Notes: a model not told the origin generated them from the letters alone. DNA of 64,000 nt from Prevotellaceae bacterium (GCA_028726625.1 JAQYPT010000092.1:1-64000); one strand, 5' to 3'. Counted from the first letter of the stretch, positions 1 through 9,464 are shown. Translations and numbers: made by a program.

Positions 1-66
1 GCTTGGATTTTGGATTTTTAGAAGAGTGGATTCTGTTTGGCTTAATATATCGTCAAAGATTTTTTC

Positions 67-606
67 CTATCCCTTCTTCGTAAGTTGGAATGCCAGCCGC
101 TCGTCGCCAGACCAGCAGTGGATAACTCCGCAATAGCTGAACCCCTCGTCGGCAAGCAGATGTTGCATCACGAGATTGTCGCGATGTGTGTCGATGCGGA
201 TGTTGTCGTAGAGGGTGAGGGCATACTGCAGGGCGGTGTGCATGATGCCCGTTGCTTCGCCCGAACTGGCGATGCGGTGGATAGTGGCGTATGGTTTGTC
301 GTTGGGCCATTTGCCGTCGTAGATGATGTCGTAGGTAGGGTCGGCGCCGCCACGCAGTACGAAAGTAGCCACTATTCTGTCTCCTTTCACGATAACGTAG
401 CTGTCTCCGCTGTCAATGTCTTCCTGTAGAAGTTCCTCGCTTGGATATCCTTCTGTCCATTGATTGGGGTTGCCGGCTTCCGCCATGAATCGGCGGGCAA
501 TGGCGAATATTTCCTTCAGCCGTGGTATGTCGGCTGTTGTGGTGTGGCGGATGATGCAGTCGTCAGAGTTGCGGTAGTTGAGGCTGTATGTCGTTTTGTT
601 ATTCAT
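67..606 (-). CDS. GNAT-family N-acetyltransferase
   Basis: A 179-residue protein of the GNAT fold, expected to move an acetyl group from acetyl-CoA to an amine; the substrate cannot be read from the sequence. It opens with a typical N-terminal strand (DCIIRHTTTADIPRLKEIF) and has a central IHRIASSG stretch, followed by a helix (GIMHTALQYAL) and the C-terminal NLVMQHLLADEGFSYCG segment characteristic of these enzymes. An in-frame ATG lies 14 codons upstream, but I chose MNNKTT because the TTTG/TAnnTTTG promoter just upstream leaves only a short leader to it. It reads toward the window start and is monocistronic here. Confidence 0.8.
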   Translation of the reverse strand: MNNKTTYSLNYRNSDDCIIRHTTTADIPRLKEIFAIARRFMAEAGNPNQWTEGYPSEELLQEDIDSGDSYVIVKGDRIVATFVLRGGADPTYDIIYDGKWPNDKPYATIHRIASSGEATGIMHTALQYALTLYDNIRIDTHRDNLVMQHLLADEGFSYCGVIHCWSGDERLAFQLTKKG

Positions 607-634
607 GAAAGGAGAGGAGATTTTGTATCTTATG

Positions 635-665
635 CAAAGATAGTGCAAACCGAATACAAAGCAAA
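635..665 (-). promoter_or_regulatory. Promoter of the GNAT gene
   Basis: On the minus strand a TTTG (665-662) is followed after 19 bp by TATCTTTG (642-635), the Bacteroidota -33/-7 arrangement. It overlaps a TATCTT-ATGCA-AAGATA palindrome at 626-642, whose sequence recurs at 692-708. Confidence 0.6.
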
Positions 666-812
666 CTTGTTTGTTTTGTTGAGGTGCCGCCTATCTTATG
701 CAAAGATAATCATTTTTAATTGATAATGCTTGCAACCGATGTTATTTAACGCATGCCGAGACAAAGAATGGCGTGTCACAAGTGGCTCTTTTCCTTGGTG
801 CAAGGTGCACTT

Positions 813-827
813 TGCAACCCGGTTGCA
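813..827. promoter_or_regulatory. Palindromic operator upstream of the P-type ATPase
   Basis: TGCAACC-C-GGTTGCA is a perfect 7-1-7 palindrome. A -7 element TACTTTTG starts at 840, exactly 27 bp after the palindrome start. The same 13-mer GCACTTTGCAACC and the same spacing occur upstream of the metal efflux operon at 13,934. Binding by a metal-responsive regulator (Fur-family is one possibility) is inferred; no regulator gene is adjacent. Confidence 0.65.
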
Positions 828-877
828 TCTTCTTTTTCGTACTTTTGCACCAGTAAAATTTTAATATATACAAAGAT

Positions 878-2728
878 ATGGAAGACATTCATGAAGAAGA
901 GCAGATGGCCTGGTGGAAGATTATCCTATCGGGCGTGATGCTTGTCGTGGGCATCGCAGCCCCATATATTGGGTTAACAATTCTCTATGACCAATGGATA
1001 TCCTTGGCATGGTACGTCGTGGCGTTTGCCTTTGTGGGCCTGCCAGTGATGAAAGAAGCGTGGGAATGTGCCGCGAAAGGCGACGTATTCAGTGAGTTCA
1101 TGCTCATGACGATTGCCTGTATCGGTGCTTTCGCCATCGGTGAGTACCCCGAAGCGGTTGCCGTGATGCTGCTGTACTGCATTGGTGAGGCGTTGCAAGA
1201 CCGTGCTGTAGACCGTGCCAGAGATAACATTCGTGCGCTGGTGGCTTTCAGACCAACCCTGGCTCGCGTGGTCGTTGATGACACAACCGTGGAGAAACAG
1301 CCCGCTGAAGTGGCCGTGGGCGATGTGATTGAGGTGAAGGCTGGCGAGCGAGTGCCACTTGATGGAACGCTGTTGTCAGATTCAGCCTCACTGAACACCG
1401 CAGCTCTGACGGGCGAATCGATGCCCCGAACGATGGAGAAAGGCGAGGAGGTGATGGCGGGCATGATTGCCGTTGACCAAGTTTTACGCCTCAAGGTGAC
1501 CCGTCCTGAAAGCCAGTCGGCCATCTCGCGCATCTTGAAAATGGTGGAAGATGCCGCCGAGCGCAAGGCTCCTACCGAACTGTTCATTCGTCGCTTCGCC
1601 CGCATTTACACCCCCATCGTCGTCATGCTGGCGGCCTTGGCCATTCTGCTACCTTATCTATATAGTTTGTTCGACGCCAACTTTACCTACGTTTTCAGCG
1701 AGTGGTTCCGCCGTGCGTTGGTCTTCCTGGTTATCTCTTGCCCCTGTGCACTGGTCATCAGCGTGCCGCTGGGTTATTTTGCGGGCATAGGTTCGGCCTC
1801 CAAGCGGGGCATTCTGTTCAAGGGGAGCAACTACCTTGACGCCATTACCGAGGTTGATTTGGTGATGTTTGACAAGACTGGCACGCTCACCACGGGCGAA
1901 TTTGCCGTGCAAAGTGTGGAGGGACTGGACGAGGAGGCGCTCAAAACGGTGTCGGCTATCGAGAAGTCGAGCAATCACCCCATCGCTAAAGCCATCGTAC
2001 GTTATCGTCCGACGGACGAGAAGATTGATGCCAAAGACATTGCCGGGCATGGCTTGCAGACCGATGAGTGGCTGGTGGGTAACTTGAAACTGCTGGAGCG
2101 TGAAAACGTGTTCTTCCCAGATGCGTTGCGCAATATTCCCGAAACTGTGGTTTGTGTGGCCCATCTCGGTCGCTATGTGGGGCATATTATCCTGGCTGAC
2201 AAGGTGAAAGATGATGCCAAACAGGCTATTAAATCGCTGCCCGTGCGTGTGGAGATGCTGTCGGGCGATCGCCAAGAGCTGGTTTCAAAGGTGGCTTCGA
2301 GCCTCGGCATACGCAAGGCCTACGGCGACTTGCTGCCCGAAGGCAAGGTGAAACACATAGAGCAGGCCAAACACATGGGGCAGCGAGTGGCCTTTGTGGG
2401 CGACGGTATCAACGACGCACCGGTGTTGGCATTGAGCGATGTGGGCATTGCCATGGGCGGATTGGGTTCTGACATGGCCATCGAAACCGCCGATATCATC
2501 ATTCAGACCGATCAACCTTCGAAGGTGGCCGATGCCATCCGTATCGGTAAATACACGCGCCGAATCGTCAATCAGAACATCTGGCTGGCCCTCATCATCA
2601 AGGCTCTGGTGATGCTGTTGGGCTTGTTGGGCCTAGCTAACCTGTGGATGGCCGTGTTTGCCGATTCGGGTGTGGCACTATTGGCGGTGCTCAATTCGTC
2701 GCGCATCTTCCTGAAAAACAACAAATAG
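878..2728 (+). CDS. P1B-type heavy-metal translocating ATPase (Zn/Cd/Pb class)
   Basis: A 616-residue inner-membrane pump that uses ATP to export divalent soft metals. The membrane metal motif CPC is at about residues 288-290, the phosphorylation site DKTGTLT begins near D332, the nucleotide-domain HP dipeptide sits in SSNHPIAKAI, and the hinge GDGINDAPVLA lies near residue 508. There is no N-terminal heavy-metal-associated domain with a CxxC; the protein goes almost directly into membrane helices, a short form common in this phylum. CPC, together with the DSGVALLAVLNSSR tail near the last helix, resembles ZntA/CadA rather than Cu pumps. The start MEDIHEEEQ lies 30 bases after the -7 box. Regulation is probably through the palindrome at 813-827. 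Confidence 0.9.
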   Translation: MEDIHEEEQMAWWKIILSGVMLVVGIAAPYIGLTILYDQWISLAWYVVAFAFVGLPVMKEAWECAAKGDVFSEFMLMTIACIGAFAIGEYPEAVAVMLLYCIGEALQDRAVDRARDNIRALVAFRPTLARVVVDDTTVEKQPAEVAVGDVIEVKAGERVPLDGTLLSDSASLNTAALTGESMPRTMEKGEEVMAGMIAVDQVLRLKVTRPESQSAISRILKMVEDAAERKAPTELFIRRFARIYTPIVVMLAALAILLPYLYSLFDANFTYVFSEWFRRALVFLVISCPCALVISVPLGYFAGIGSASKRGILFKGSNYLDAITEVDLVMFDKTGTLTTGEFAVQSVEGLDEEALKTVSAIEKSSNHPIAKAIVRYRPTDEKIDAKDIAGHGLQTDEWLVGNLKLLERENVFFPDALRNIPETVVCVAHLGRYVGHIILADKVKDDAKQAIKSLPVRVEMLSGDRQELVSKVASSLGIRKAYGDLLPEGKVKHIEQAKHMGQRVAFVGDGINDAPVLALSDVGIAMGGLGSDMAIETADIIIQTDQPSKVADAIRIGKYTRRIVNQNIWLALIIKALVMLLGLLGLANLWMAVFADSGVALLAVLNSSRIFLKNNK

Positions 2729-2812
2729 CAAGCGTCCCATCATGACATCCGTAGGCCAGTTGCCCGTCTGTCGTGCTCGTGGAACATGAATGAAAATTCA
2801 ACATCAATCGAA

Positions 2813-2849
2813 ACGGCCACCTATCGTATGAAAATCGATGGGTGGCCGT
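2813..2849. terminator. Hairpin between the ATPase gene and the convergent glycohydrolase gene
   Basis: ACGGCCACC pairs with GGTGGCCGT, and an inner ATCG/CGAT extends the stem. It lies between two convergent genes. No long T-run follows, so efficient intrinsic termination is uncertain. Confidence 0.5.
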
Positions 2850-2882
2850 GTCGTTATTGCTTGCGTGCAATGCTGCGTGATG

Positions 2883-3680
2883 CTACGAATTGATGCTCCT
2901 TCCCACGTGTTCGTAGAAACGATCAATGACGCGCAGCATGTCGCTGGGCAGGTATTCGTAAGCCTGTTCAATCAGTTCTTCCGGCACTTCATAATAAGCC
3001 TCGGCAAAGCTTCCGCAGATGGCAGCCTTGGTGTCGGTATCGCCACCAGCCCCAACGGCGATGCGAATGGCGTCTTCAAAGCTCTCACTTTCCAGGAAAC
3101 AGCGGATGGCCCATGGAACCGTTTCTTGACATGTGCTGTCAAAGTGTCCCAGGTTACCTATTCTATAGATGTCCTTCAAAGGTGGAATGTCATACCCGAA
3201 TTTGCTCTTCACGGCACTTTCTATTTCGTCTTTCGTGATGCGACAGGTACGCAACCAATACACCAGCGTGGCGATGCACTGCGCTCCCCTGATGCCTTCG
3301 CTGTGACAATGGCTTACCTCGGTGCAGCGTTTGCTTTCGCGAAGCACGTCATGAAAGTCGTCGAAGAGCCATCCTATCGGACTAACGCGCATGGCTGCGC
3401 CATTGCCAAACGAACTTTGTGGGAGTGGGTTCTTCTCTTGTAGCCAACTATGATACATGTTGCCATACCCGTTCATGGGGTTGGGATAGCGATGACACCA
3501 GTCGAGGAGCGACTCTTGATAAGGGCGCATCCGGAGTATGGCGTCGGCTATGGCCACCGTACAGATGGTGTCGTCGGTGTAACTGCATTCTTCTGCGAAG
3601 AGGGTAAAGCCTGCTTTTGGCGCAGATTGGTCAAATTCGTATGGCGAACCTACAATGTCGCCGATGATGGCTCCTAACAT
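2883..3680 (-). CDS. ADP-ribosylglycohydrolase family protein (DraG-like)
   Basis: A 265-residue enzyme predicted to remove ADP-ribose from modified proteins or small molecules. The N-terminal MLGAIIGDIVGSPYEF and SYTDDT (metal-binding Thr-Asp-Asp) and the C-terminal GAGGDTDTKAAI supply the acidic residues that bind two Mg2+ ions in this family. No ADP-ribosyltransferase partner is visible nearby, so the substrate is unknown. Its length is normal for the family. It is convergent with the P-type ATPase gene. Confidence 0.88.
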   Translation of the reverse strand: MLGAIIGDIVGSPYEFDQSAPKAGFTLFAEECSYTDDTICTVAIADAILRMRPYQESLLDWCHRYPNPMNGYGNMYHSWLQEKNPLPQSSFGNGAAMRVSPIGWLFDDFHDVLRESKRCTEVSHCHSEGIRGAQCIATLVYWLRTCRITKDEIESAVKSKFGYDIPPLKDIYRIGNLGHFDSTCQETVPWAIRCFLESESFEDAIRIAVGAGGDTDTKAAICGSFAEAYYEVPEELIEQAYEYLPSDMLRVIDRFYEHVGRSINS

Positions 3681-3855
3681 ATAACAATATAATAGAATTT
3701 AAGGTGTTTGACAAATTTATAAAATACTTTTCATATTTTTATCTATCAATAAAGAAGTAGATTTGTTTTTTACGCTTTATTAACAAACTGGATGCGCTAA
3801 AATTTATCATATCTGTTTCGTAGATGATATGCAGTGGTTGTCAATCAGACATAAA

Positions 3856-4255
3856 GAATTTTCTTGACAACATCCCCTTCTCTCCTTGGCGTATTTGTGA
3901 ACAACCTTAATCTTGGTCGCAAATACGCTAAGCACAAGCGATTTTTGCATGTGATTGATAAACAGGTTTTTATAAATTCCCTTCGTTGTTTTTCAATCTT
4001 TTATGACGTCTTTTTTTGCCAAAAGCATTGCATGAAGTGCCTAATATCTATGCTTTTGCGGGGAAAAGGCATGTTGGTAAGCAGGCAAAATGATGCCTTT
4101 TATCACTTGAAATCCGCTTTTTTGTGTAAATAATCGGCATGACGCACCAAATAATCGCTTGTTTGCGGTACGTTTGCCTATTGTTTTTTTCTAGATTGAA
4201 AGTTTTGAAGTGCCGTTTTTGGGGCCATTTTTTGATAAAATATTCAACAAATTGG
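3856..4255 (+). repeat. ~400 bp dispersed non-coding repeat, copy A
   Basis: It opens with GAATTTTCTTGACAAC and has AAAAGCATTGC at +165, AAATGATGC at +232 and GCCTATTG at +321, ending with TTTTTTGATAAAATATT. The same blocks occur at offsets identical to within one base in the copies at 23,249 and 32,591. No convincing open frame lies inside. The 1,064 bp gene-free stretch 3681-4744 holds this repeat, an unassigned spacer (4256-4469) and the direct repeat at 4470. Confidence 0.8.
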
Positions 4256-4469
4256 CATGCCGGTGTAAACCTTTTGAGTAGCAGCAAGCACAGCACTTTT
4301 CCACAGGCTGGTAACTCAAATGCCTATAGTCTAACCCAGTTGATGCACATAGCCCAGCAGCGATTGAAATGCGTTCTGTAGCTCTGTTCGCAATGTGTAT
4401 CGTAACGCTCCATCTAAGTGAATTTATCTTTCTTAGTATCGCTGTGTACAATAAGAGAATCCCCAAGAG

Positions 4470-4688
4470 TAGATTCTCGAAAGTTTTACCTAATTTTGCG
4501 GATGAACTTTTGGCGGCATCTCTGCAGATTTCCGTATATGGGTCGAGTGGTTCTGCTGTCATTTACTTGATGTTTTGATTACTATAAGGTTACTGATAAT
4601 CAGCTGTTTAACCATATTTTATTCGTTATATATTGTAAATTAATTCACTCATTTCCAAGCGATTACATGAGAAGTAACAGAATATTAT
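4470..4688 (+). repeat. Left copy of a ~218 bp direct repeat flanking the ECF/TonB operon
   Basis: It begins TAGATTCTCGAAAGTTTT and contains a TAATTTTGC -7-like motif at about 4491; it ends close to the sigma-factor start codon. A similar sequence in the same orientation lies at 8591-8808, just before the lipoprotein gene at 8813. In both copies the minus strand can be read as LDPYTEIC(R/K)DA(A/V)KSSSAK with partly synonymous differences, so a decayed coding origin is possible. Confidence 0.75.
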
Positions 4689-4744
4689 AAAAAAAGTTTC
4701 CATTTATGGTTTAGTAAATCCGCTTTCATGTGTAATATAGATGT

Positions 4745-5254
4745 ATGACGGACAGAAAACAACTTGCATCGCTCTTCAAGCAACACTACCGTGAAATGTA
4801 CCGCTTGGCAAGCATCATGCTCCATGATGATGCCGAGAGCAAGGATATTGTGCACGACGTCTTTGCCTACATTCTTGAGAGTGGAAAGGACTTGAAGGCG
4901 GATACGGCAGTTGCGTATTTGATGACAAGCGTGCGAAACAGATGCTTGAACCGCATCAGGAACATAGAAATTCAGGAGCGGGTGGAAAGACTTTATCTTC
5001 TCGACCAAGAATTGGAGCAATGCCAAGAGCCGAGAAAGTTGGAGGAGGAGATAAAGGCATTGGAAAAAGAATTGGAAAGGATTCAGCCGCCCAGATGTCG
5101 GGAAATCCTGTTGATGCACTACCATGCCAAGCGCACTTTCAAAGAGATTGCCCAAATGATGGGCATAAGCGAGACTGCCGTCTATAAACATTTGCGTCAT
5201 GCAATGAAACAGTTACGTGAACAACTAAAAAAAGGTAGAAATGGAAAAGACTGA
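4745..5254 (+). CDS. ECF-type RNA polymerase sigma factor
   Basis: A 169-residue sigma-70 family protein with region 2 (FKQHYREMYRLASIMLHDDA, DIVHDVFAYIL) and a C-terminal region 4 helix-turn-helix (RTFKEIAQMMGISETAVYKH). It should direct RNA polymerase to a small regulon, most likely including its own operon. Its 3' end overlaps the next gene (start 5241) by 14 bases, so sigma and anti-sigma are translationally coupled. It probably acts with the anti-sigma factor and the outer-membrane protein that follow. Confidence 0.9.
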   Translation: MTDRKQLASLFKQHYREMYRLASIMLHDDAESKDIVHDVFAYILESGKDLKADTAVAYLMTSVRNRCLNRIRNIEIQERVERLYLLDQELEQCQEPRKLEEEIKALEKELERIQPPRCREILLMHYHAKRTFKEIAQMMGISETAVYKHLRHAMKQLREQLKKGRNGKD

Positions 5255-5903
5255 ACTTCTGCTTCAAATGATGGAACACCCCCATGAATATACTCATGAG
5301 CAATGGGAGGAGCTGTTGGAAGACGAGGAATGTAGGCAATTGTATTCCTTGCTCTCCAAGACAAAAAGTGCCGCCAGTGCCAACGAGAACGATTCCCGAC
5401 TGACGGAAGAAGACGTGGACAAAGAGTGGAAACGATTGGCTCACGAATATCTGGCAAAGTCACAAGTCGTTATGCTTTGGCGAAAAGTGGCAGCCGTATT
5501 TATTGGTGTGTTGCTGGTTTCGGGCATTGCCATTGCCACTATCAGCACGGGATTTTTCGGCTTCCGTTCCACAAACGGACATTCCGCTGCGGTGAACAAT
5601 GCGAAAGAGTCAAGAACTATTGTCGCTGCCGATACTGTCCGAAAGGACACGATTGCCGTACCCGCTGTAAAACTTTTCGACAATGTGCCTTTGGAAAACA
5701 TTCTTGCAGAACTATCCAACCACTATCACATCAATGTAGTTTACCGCAACAAGGAAGTAAAACAACTGCGCCTGTTCTTCGAATGGAATCCCTCGTATTC
5801 CATAGAAAAGGTGGTGGAAATGCTCAACCACTTCAAAACCCTGCAATTCCAATTGGAAGAGAACCAACTGATTGTTGAACCACAAAGCACGACCGAACCA
5901 TGA
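5241..5903 (+). CDS. FecR-like anti-sigma factor
   Basis: A 220-residue single-pass membrane protein. The cytoplasmic N-terminal ~80 residues should hold the sigma factor; one membrane helix follows (WRKVAAVFIGVLLVSGIAIA). The periplasmic C-terminal part (FDNVPLENILAELSNHYHIN onward) resembles the DUF4974/STN module seen at the end of Bacteroidota FecR proteins. The protein is shorter than typical FecR proteins of this phylum (usually above 300 residues), and the usual beta-rich FecR middle domain appears to be missing. It overlaps the sigma gene by 14 bases and the receptor gene by 4. Confidence 0.8.
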   Translation: MEKTELLLQMMEHPHEYTHEQWEELLEDEECRQLYSLLSKTKSAASANENDSRLTEEDVDKEWKRLAHEYLAKSQVVMLWRKVAAVFIGVLLVSGIAIATISTGFFGFRSTNGHSAAVNNAKESRTIVAADTVRKDTIAVPAVKLFDNVPLENILAELSNHYHINVVYRNKEVKQLRLFFEWNPSYSIEKVVEMLNHFKTLQFQLEENQLIVEPQSTTEP

Positions 5904-8506
5904 AAAAAGTCTTGTTTCTTATTCTCATGTGTGCTATCGTTTTCAATGTCGGTGCACAGCGCATCACGCACGAGTTTCGCAACGTCTCCATGTCGGATGC
6001 TCTCAAATTTATTCAAGCACAAAACACACATTATAAAATCGTGTTCATCTACAATGAACTGGAAGATTTCAAGGTGACGGCTTCCGTCCAAAACAAGCGT
6101 GTGGGCGATGCCATTCAGCAATTGATTGGTTTCTATCCCATTCTAATGACCATTGGAGAAAGCAACGACATCTATGTGGAGTGTGTACAGAAGGCGGAGC
6201 GGAAATACATAGGTCATTTGGTGAACCGCAACAATCGTCCCATAGAGTTTGCCAACGTGGCATTGCTCAATCCCAAAGACAGTTCTTTCATCACGGGTGG
6301 CGTGACCAATAGCGACGGATTGTTCGTCATTCCATGCGACGTTCATCCCGTATTGGCGCGACTGTCTTTCGTGGGCTACCGCACAGCTTATGTGCGTTTT
6401 TCACAAAACAGGGTGGGAACACTCCGCCTGTATGAAGACACGAAAACGCTAAAAGAAGTAAAGGTGACCACCCTTCGCCCCACGGTCACTTATAAAGGCG
6501 ACCGTTATTCGGTCAATATCGGTAACACCATTCTTGGGATTGGCAACACGGCGGAATCGCTCTTGACGCAACTTCCCGGCGTGTGGCTCAACGGAAATGA
6601 CATTTCTATCAATGGCATTTCTGGTGCACAGGTCATGGTAGACGATCGCAGCATCCACCTTTCGGGCAGCGAACTCGTGGCTTATTTAAAAGGCATCCGT
6701 TCGGAAACCATCGACAAGATTGAGATTATCCCCAATCCTTCTGCCGAATTTGCGGCACAGGGCATGGGCGGTGTCTTGAGGATTCTCACCAAAGAACGGC
6801 AAAGCGGCTCGCAACTGGTTGTCGGCAGCTCTGTAGATTTCATCAATTACAAAGCCGTCAGACCATACGTCTCCTATGGCTACGGAAAAGGAAAGTTCGG
6901 GTTTGATATCTCTGCCAACGGCACTTTCGGCAAAGGTTATTTGTGTGCGGATGAATTGACCAAGAACTATGAAAAGTTAGTCAACTACCAAAACAATATA
7001 GTTGATAGAATGGACGACGTGATAGGAACCATCAATTCGAACATCTATTACGATTTCAATGCGAGAAACAAATTCGCCTTGAACCTCAACTATTCACACT
7101 GGTACAAAGATGAGCATGTGAACGGCTACACCTTGGTGGATGGGGCGAACGCTCCTAAAATGGTGTACACCGACATCAAGCATGAAACCATCCAAAACCG
7201 GAACACGCTGAGCGCATCGATGAACTTTACACACAAGTTTGGACCTGACGACCGCAACAAACTGCTGGTGCTGGCAGATGTGGCAAAGAGTTTTTATCCC
7301 AACGACGATGAGTTTGAGTACAAAAATTACGACCGCAACGGCAATCTTCTTTCCACCGAGAACCTGCGCCATCATCAATCCGTTCCTTTTTTCATTCTTT
7401 CGGGCGAAACAAGAGTGGAATGGGACTTCCTGACGCATGGCAGTCTGATGGCTGGCATCAAATACAGCCATTCCTTAAAAGACAACGAGTTCGAGGAGCA
7501 AACACTCACAAACGGTAGTTGGAGCAGCAGTGCCGGCAAGGGCTACTCATTTAAATATGCGGAAGACCTGCAAGCGGCATATCTGAAATACGACCTTTCG
7601 GGCAAGAGATGGAATCTGACGGCTGGGCTTCGGGGTGAGTACAACTACGCCAAAGCTGATGGCTACGACTTCTCCTACCGCCATTTCGACCTGTTCCCCA
7701 GCCTGTACTACACCTACCGCTTGAACAAACAGCACACAATGATATTTTCCGCATCCCGAAGAACGCAACGGGTGGGCTTCACACGACTGATGCCATACCG
7801 TTATTATCACTCTCGTTATACGCTAAATATGGGAAATCCAAATTTGCGACCCGACTACAGCAACCATATCAGCGTTACTTACCAGTTGGCGCAGAAATAC
7901 AACCTTACCCTCACGCACGTGTGGAGCAACAACGGTCTTGACAACTACAACAGGACAGAAATCGTGGACGGGCAGGCAATGACCGTGGCAAGTTATGTGG
8001 ATGGGGTGAAAAACCGGCTGACTAATCTCAACCTCTATGTTCCCATCAACGTAGCATCGTGGTGGTCGATTGTGAACCAAGCGAGGATGAGTTACGACAA
8101 ATATATCACTTCCGAGACTTCCGTCAACAATTTCGACTGGAAAATCTACACGCAACACACCTTTGTCCTTCCGTTGGACATCCGCATGCAGTTGCTCTAC
8201 CGCTATATCTCCGAATCCAAGTCGGCATACGGCAGGAGCAGGGATTACCACCAGTTGGACTTCTCGTGCATGAAGACATTCTTCAACGACAAACTCACCT
8301 GCAAATTGTCGGTCAATGACCTGATTTGCGGGCAGAAGAACTGGAGTTATACCTTAACCAATAAGATTTATCGGAAAACCTACATGTATGGCAGGTTGTT
8401 TCCCTTTTTCTCCTTCTCCATCTATTATACCTTTACAAAGGGAAAACGGAAACAACACGATTCCATCGAGCAGAGCAACAGCGATGAGAAGATGCGTGCG
8501 ATGTGA
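5900..8506 (+). CDS. TonB-dependent-receptor-like outer membrane beta-barrel protein
   Basis: An 868-residue outer-membrane protein. A signal peptide (about residues 1-19, ending VGAQ) is followed by an STN-like signalling domain (~20-95), a carboxypeptidase-regulatory-like beta sandwich (~103-185: NRPIEFANVALLNPKDSSF), a plug-like domain (~195-300: GNTAESLLTQLPGVWLNG, IDKIEIIPNPSAEFAAQGMG) and a long beta barrel. The STN domain and the coupled sigma/anti-sigma genes suggest a signalling receptor that switches on its own operon. The substrate is unknown, and there is no SusD partner, so a classical glycan-uptake pair is unlikely. The protein does not end in an aromatic residue, as many porins do. 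Confidence 0.85.
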   Translation: MKKVLFLILMCAIVFNVGAQRITHEFRNVSMSDALKFIQAQNTHYKIVFIYNELEDFKVTASVQNKRVGDAIQQLIGFYPILMTIGESNDIYVECVQKAERKYIGHLVNRNNRPIEFANVALLNPKDSSFITGGVTNSDGLFVIPCDVHPVLARLSFVGYRTAYVRFSQNRVGTLRLYEDTKTLKEVKVTTLRPTVTYKGDRYSVNIGNTILGIGNTAESLLTQLPGVWLNGNDISINGISGAQVMVDDRSIHLSGSELVAYLKGIRSETIDKIEIIPNPSAEFAAQGMGGVLRILTKERQSGSQLVVGSSVDFINYKAVRPYVSYGYGKGKFGFDISANGTFGKGYLCADELTKNYEKLVNYQNNIVDRMDDVIGTINSNIYYDFNARNKFALNLNYSHWYKDEHVNGYTLVDGANAPKMVYTDIKHETIQNRNTLSASMNFTHKFGPDDRNKLLVLADVAKSFYPNDDEFEYKNYDRNGNLLSTENLRHHQSVPFFILSGETRVEWDFLTHGSLMAGIKYSHSLKDNEFEEQTLTNGSWSSSAGKGYSFKYAEDLQAAYLKYDLSGKRWNLTAGLRGEYNYAKADGYDFSYRHFDLFPSLYYTYRLNKQHTMIFSASRRTQRVGFTRLMPYRYYHSRYTLNMGNPNLRPDYSNHISVTYQLAQKYNLTLTHVWSNNGLDNYNRTEIVDGQAMTVASYVDGVKNRLTNLNLYVPINVASWWSIVNQARMSYDKYITSETSVNNFDWKIYTQHTFVLPLDIRMQLLYRYISESKSAYGRSRDYHQLDFSCMKTFFNDKLTCKLSVNDLICGQKNWSYTLTNKIYRKTYMYGRLFPFFSFSIYYTFTKGKRKQHDSIEQSNSDEKMRAM

Positions 8507-8590
8507 CAAAAACGCCCACATCTTAATGTCAAGATGCCAAACTAACCTTTGATGAGCGGCTGACCAATTTAATATCCAAGTAAGCAAGAA

Positions 8591-8808
8591 TAGATTCTCG
8601 AAAGTTTTGCCTAATTTTGCGGATGAACTTTTGACAGCATCTTTGCAGATTTCCGTATATGGGTCGAGTGTTTTGATGCCATTTACTTGATGTTTAATCT
8701 GCTATAAAGTTGCTGGCAGTCTGCCTTTTAAATAAATTTTATTAGTAGATATAGTTAATAAACTCGCTCATTTTCACACGATTATATGAGAATTAACAGA
8801 GTATTGAG
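8591..8808 (+). repeat. Right copy of the ~218 bp direct repeat
   Basis: It matches 4470-4688 closely over the first ~110 bases (TTTGCAGATTTCCGTATATG region) and more loosely afterwards, ending CACACGATTATATGAGAATT against AAGCGATTACATGAGAAGTA in the left copy. It carries a TAATTTTGC motif near 8611 and ends five bases before the lipoprotein start at 8813. Confidence 0.75.
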
Positions 8809-8812
8809 ATAA

Positions 8813-9379
8813 ATGAAATTATTTACAAACATTTTGCTTATCGGCATCGTAGCAATAGGCTTTGTATCATGTGGATTGCCATTCTGTAAGAAGACGCATC
8901 TAAGTGAAAATGAACTTGAATGGATCGCATCCTACCATATAAATGATACGCTACTGTTACATGACCAACAATCCACAGATACAATGATTATTACTGCTAT
9001 CCAAGTTTTTAACAAACAACATATTTCTATATTTGATTTAAAGTCTTGTAATTGGTTAGAGGGGCAGAATGAATACAAAGCAAATGCTTCCGTAGATTTC
9101 AAATTAAAGCATAAAGACACATGGTGGGAAGGGTTGTTCTATATAGAAAAACGCTTTAATGATTCTAATATTGTTGCAATGCTAACATTAGGAGGTTTGT
9201 ATTCTAAAGATATTAGTATATCCCCCAAAGAGAAGAAAATAACTGTTGTCGAAGGTGTTAATGCTGAGAATGGTGTAAATCAAAAACTAATGGGAGTTCG
9301 TAGCTTTATATGGGAAAAGAAAAGAGGACTAATGAGCATAACATTAAAAGACGGTAGCAGATTCAAAATCGAAGTTTGA
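8813..9379 (+). CDS. Uncharacterised lipoprotein
   Basis: A 188-residue protein I do not recognise. It begins MKLFTNILLIGIVAIGFVSC, a signal peptide with lipobox Cys20, so it should be lipid-anchored in the envelope. The rest alternates short strands with charged loops and has no recognisable catalytic motif. The gene is AT-richer than its neighbours. Its upstream region is the right-hand copy of the repeat that precedes the sigma-factor operon, which would make it a member of the same regulon if the repeat carries the sigma-dependent promoter; that is inference. Confidence 0.75.
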   Translation: MKLFTNILLIGIVAIGFVSCGLPFCKKTHLSENELEWIASYHINDTLLLHDQQSTDTMIITAIQVFNKQHISIFDLKSCNWLEGQNEYKANASVDFKLKHKDTWWEGLFYIEKRFNDSNIVAMLTLGGLYSKDISISPKEKKITVVEGVNAENGVNQKLMGVRSFIWEKKRGLMSITLKDGSRFKIEV

Positions 9380-9464
9380 AACTTGGGTTATTATTATGCG
9401 CCTCATGCACCATTTCTATTCGGGGAAGGTGGAATGTGAACAATCACGACTAAGCTGTAACCGT

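Noticed and set aside
4191-4562. 123-codon minus-strand frame between the first repeats
   Set aside because: Only a short part is conserved between the two direct repeats, and the second copy has a frame change; treated as possible coding fossil, not a gene.
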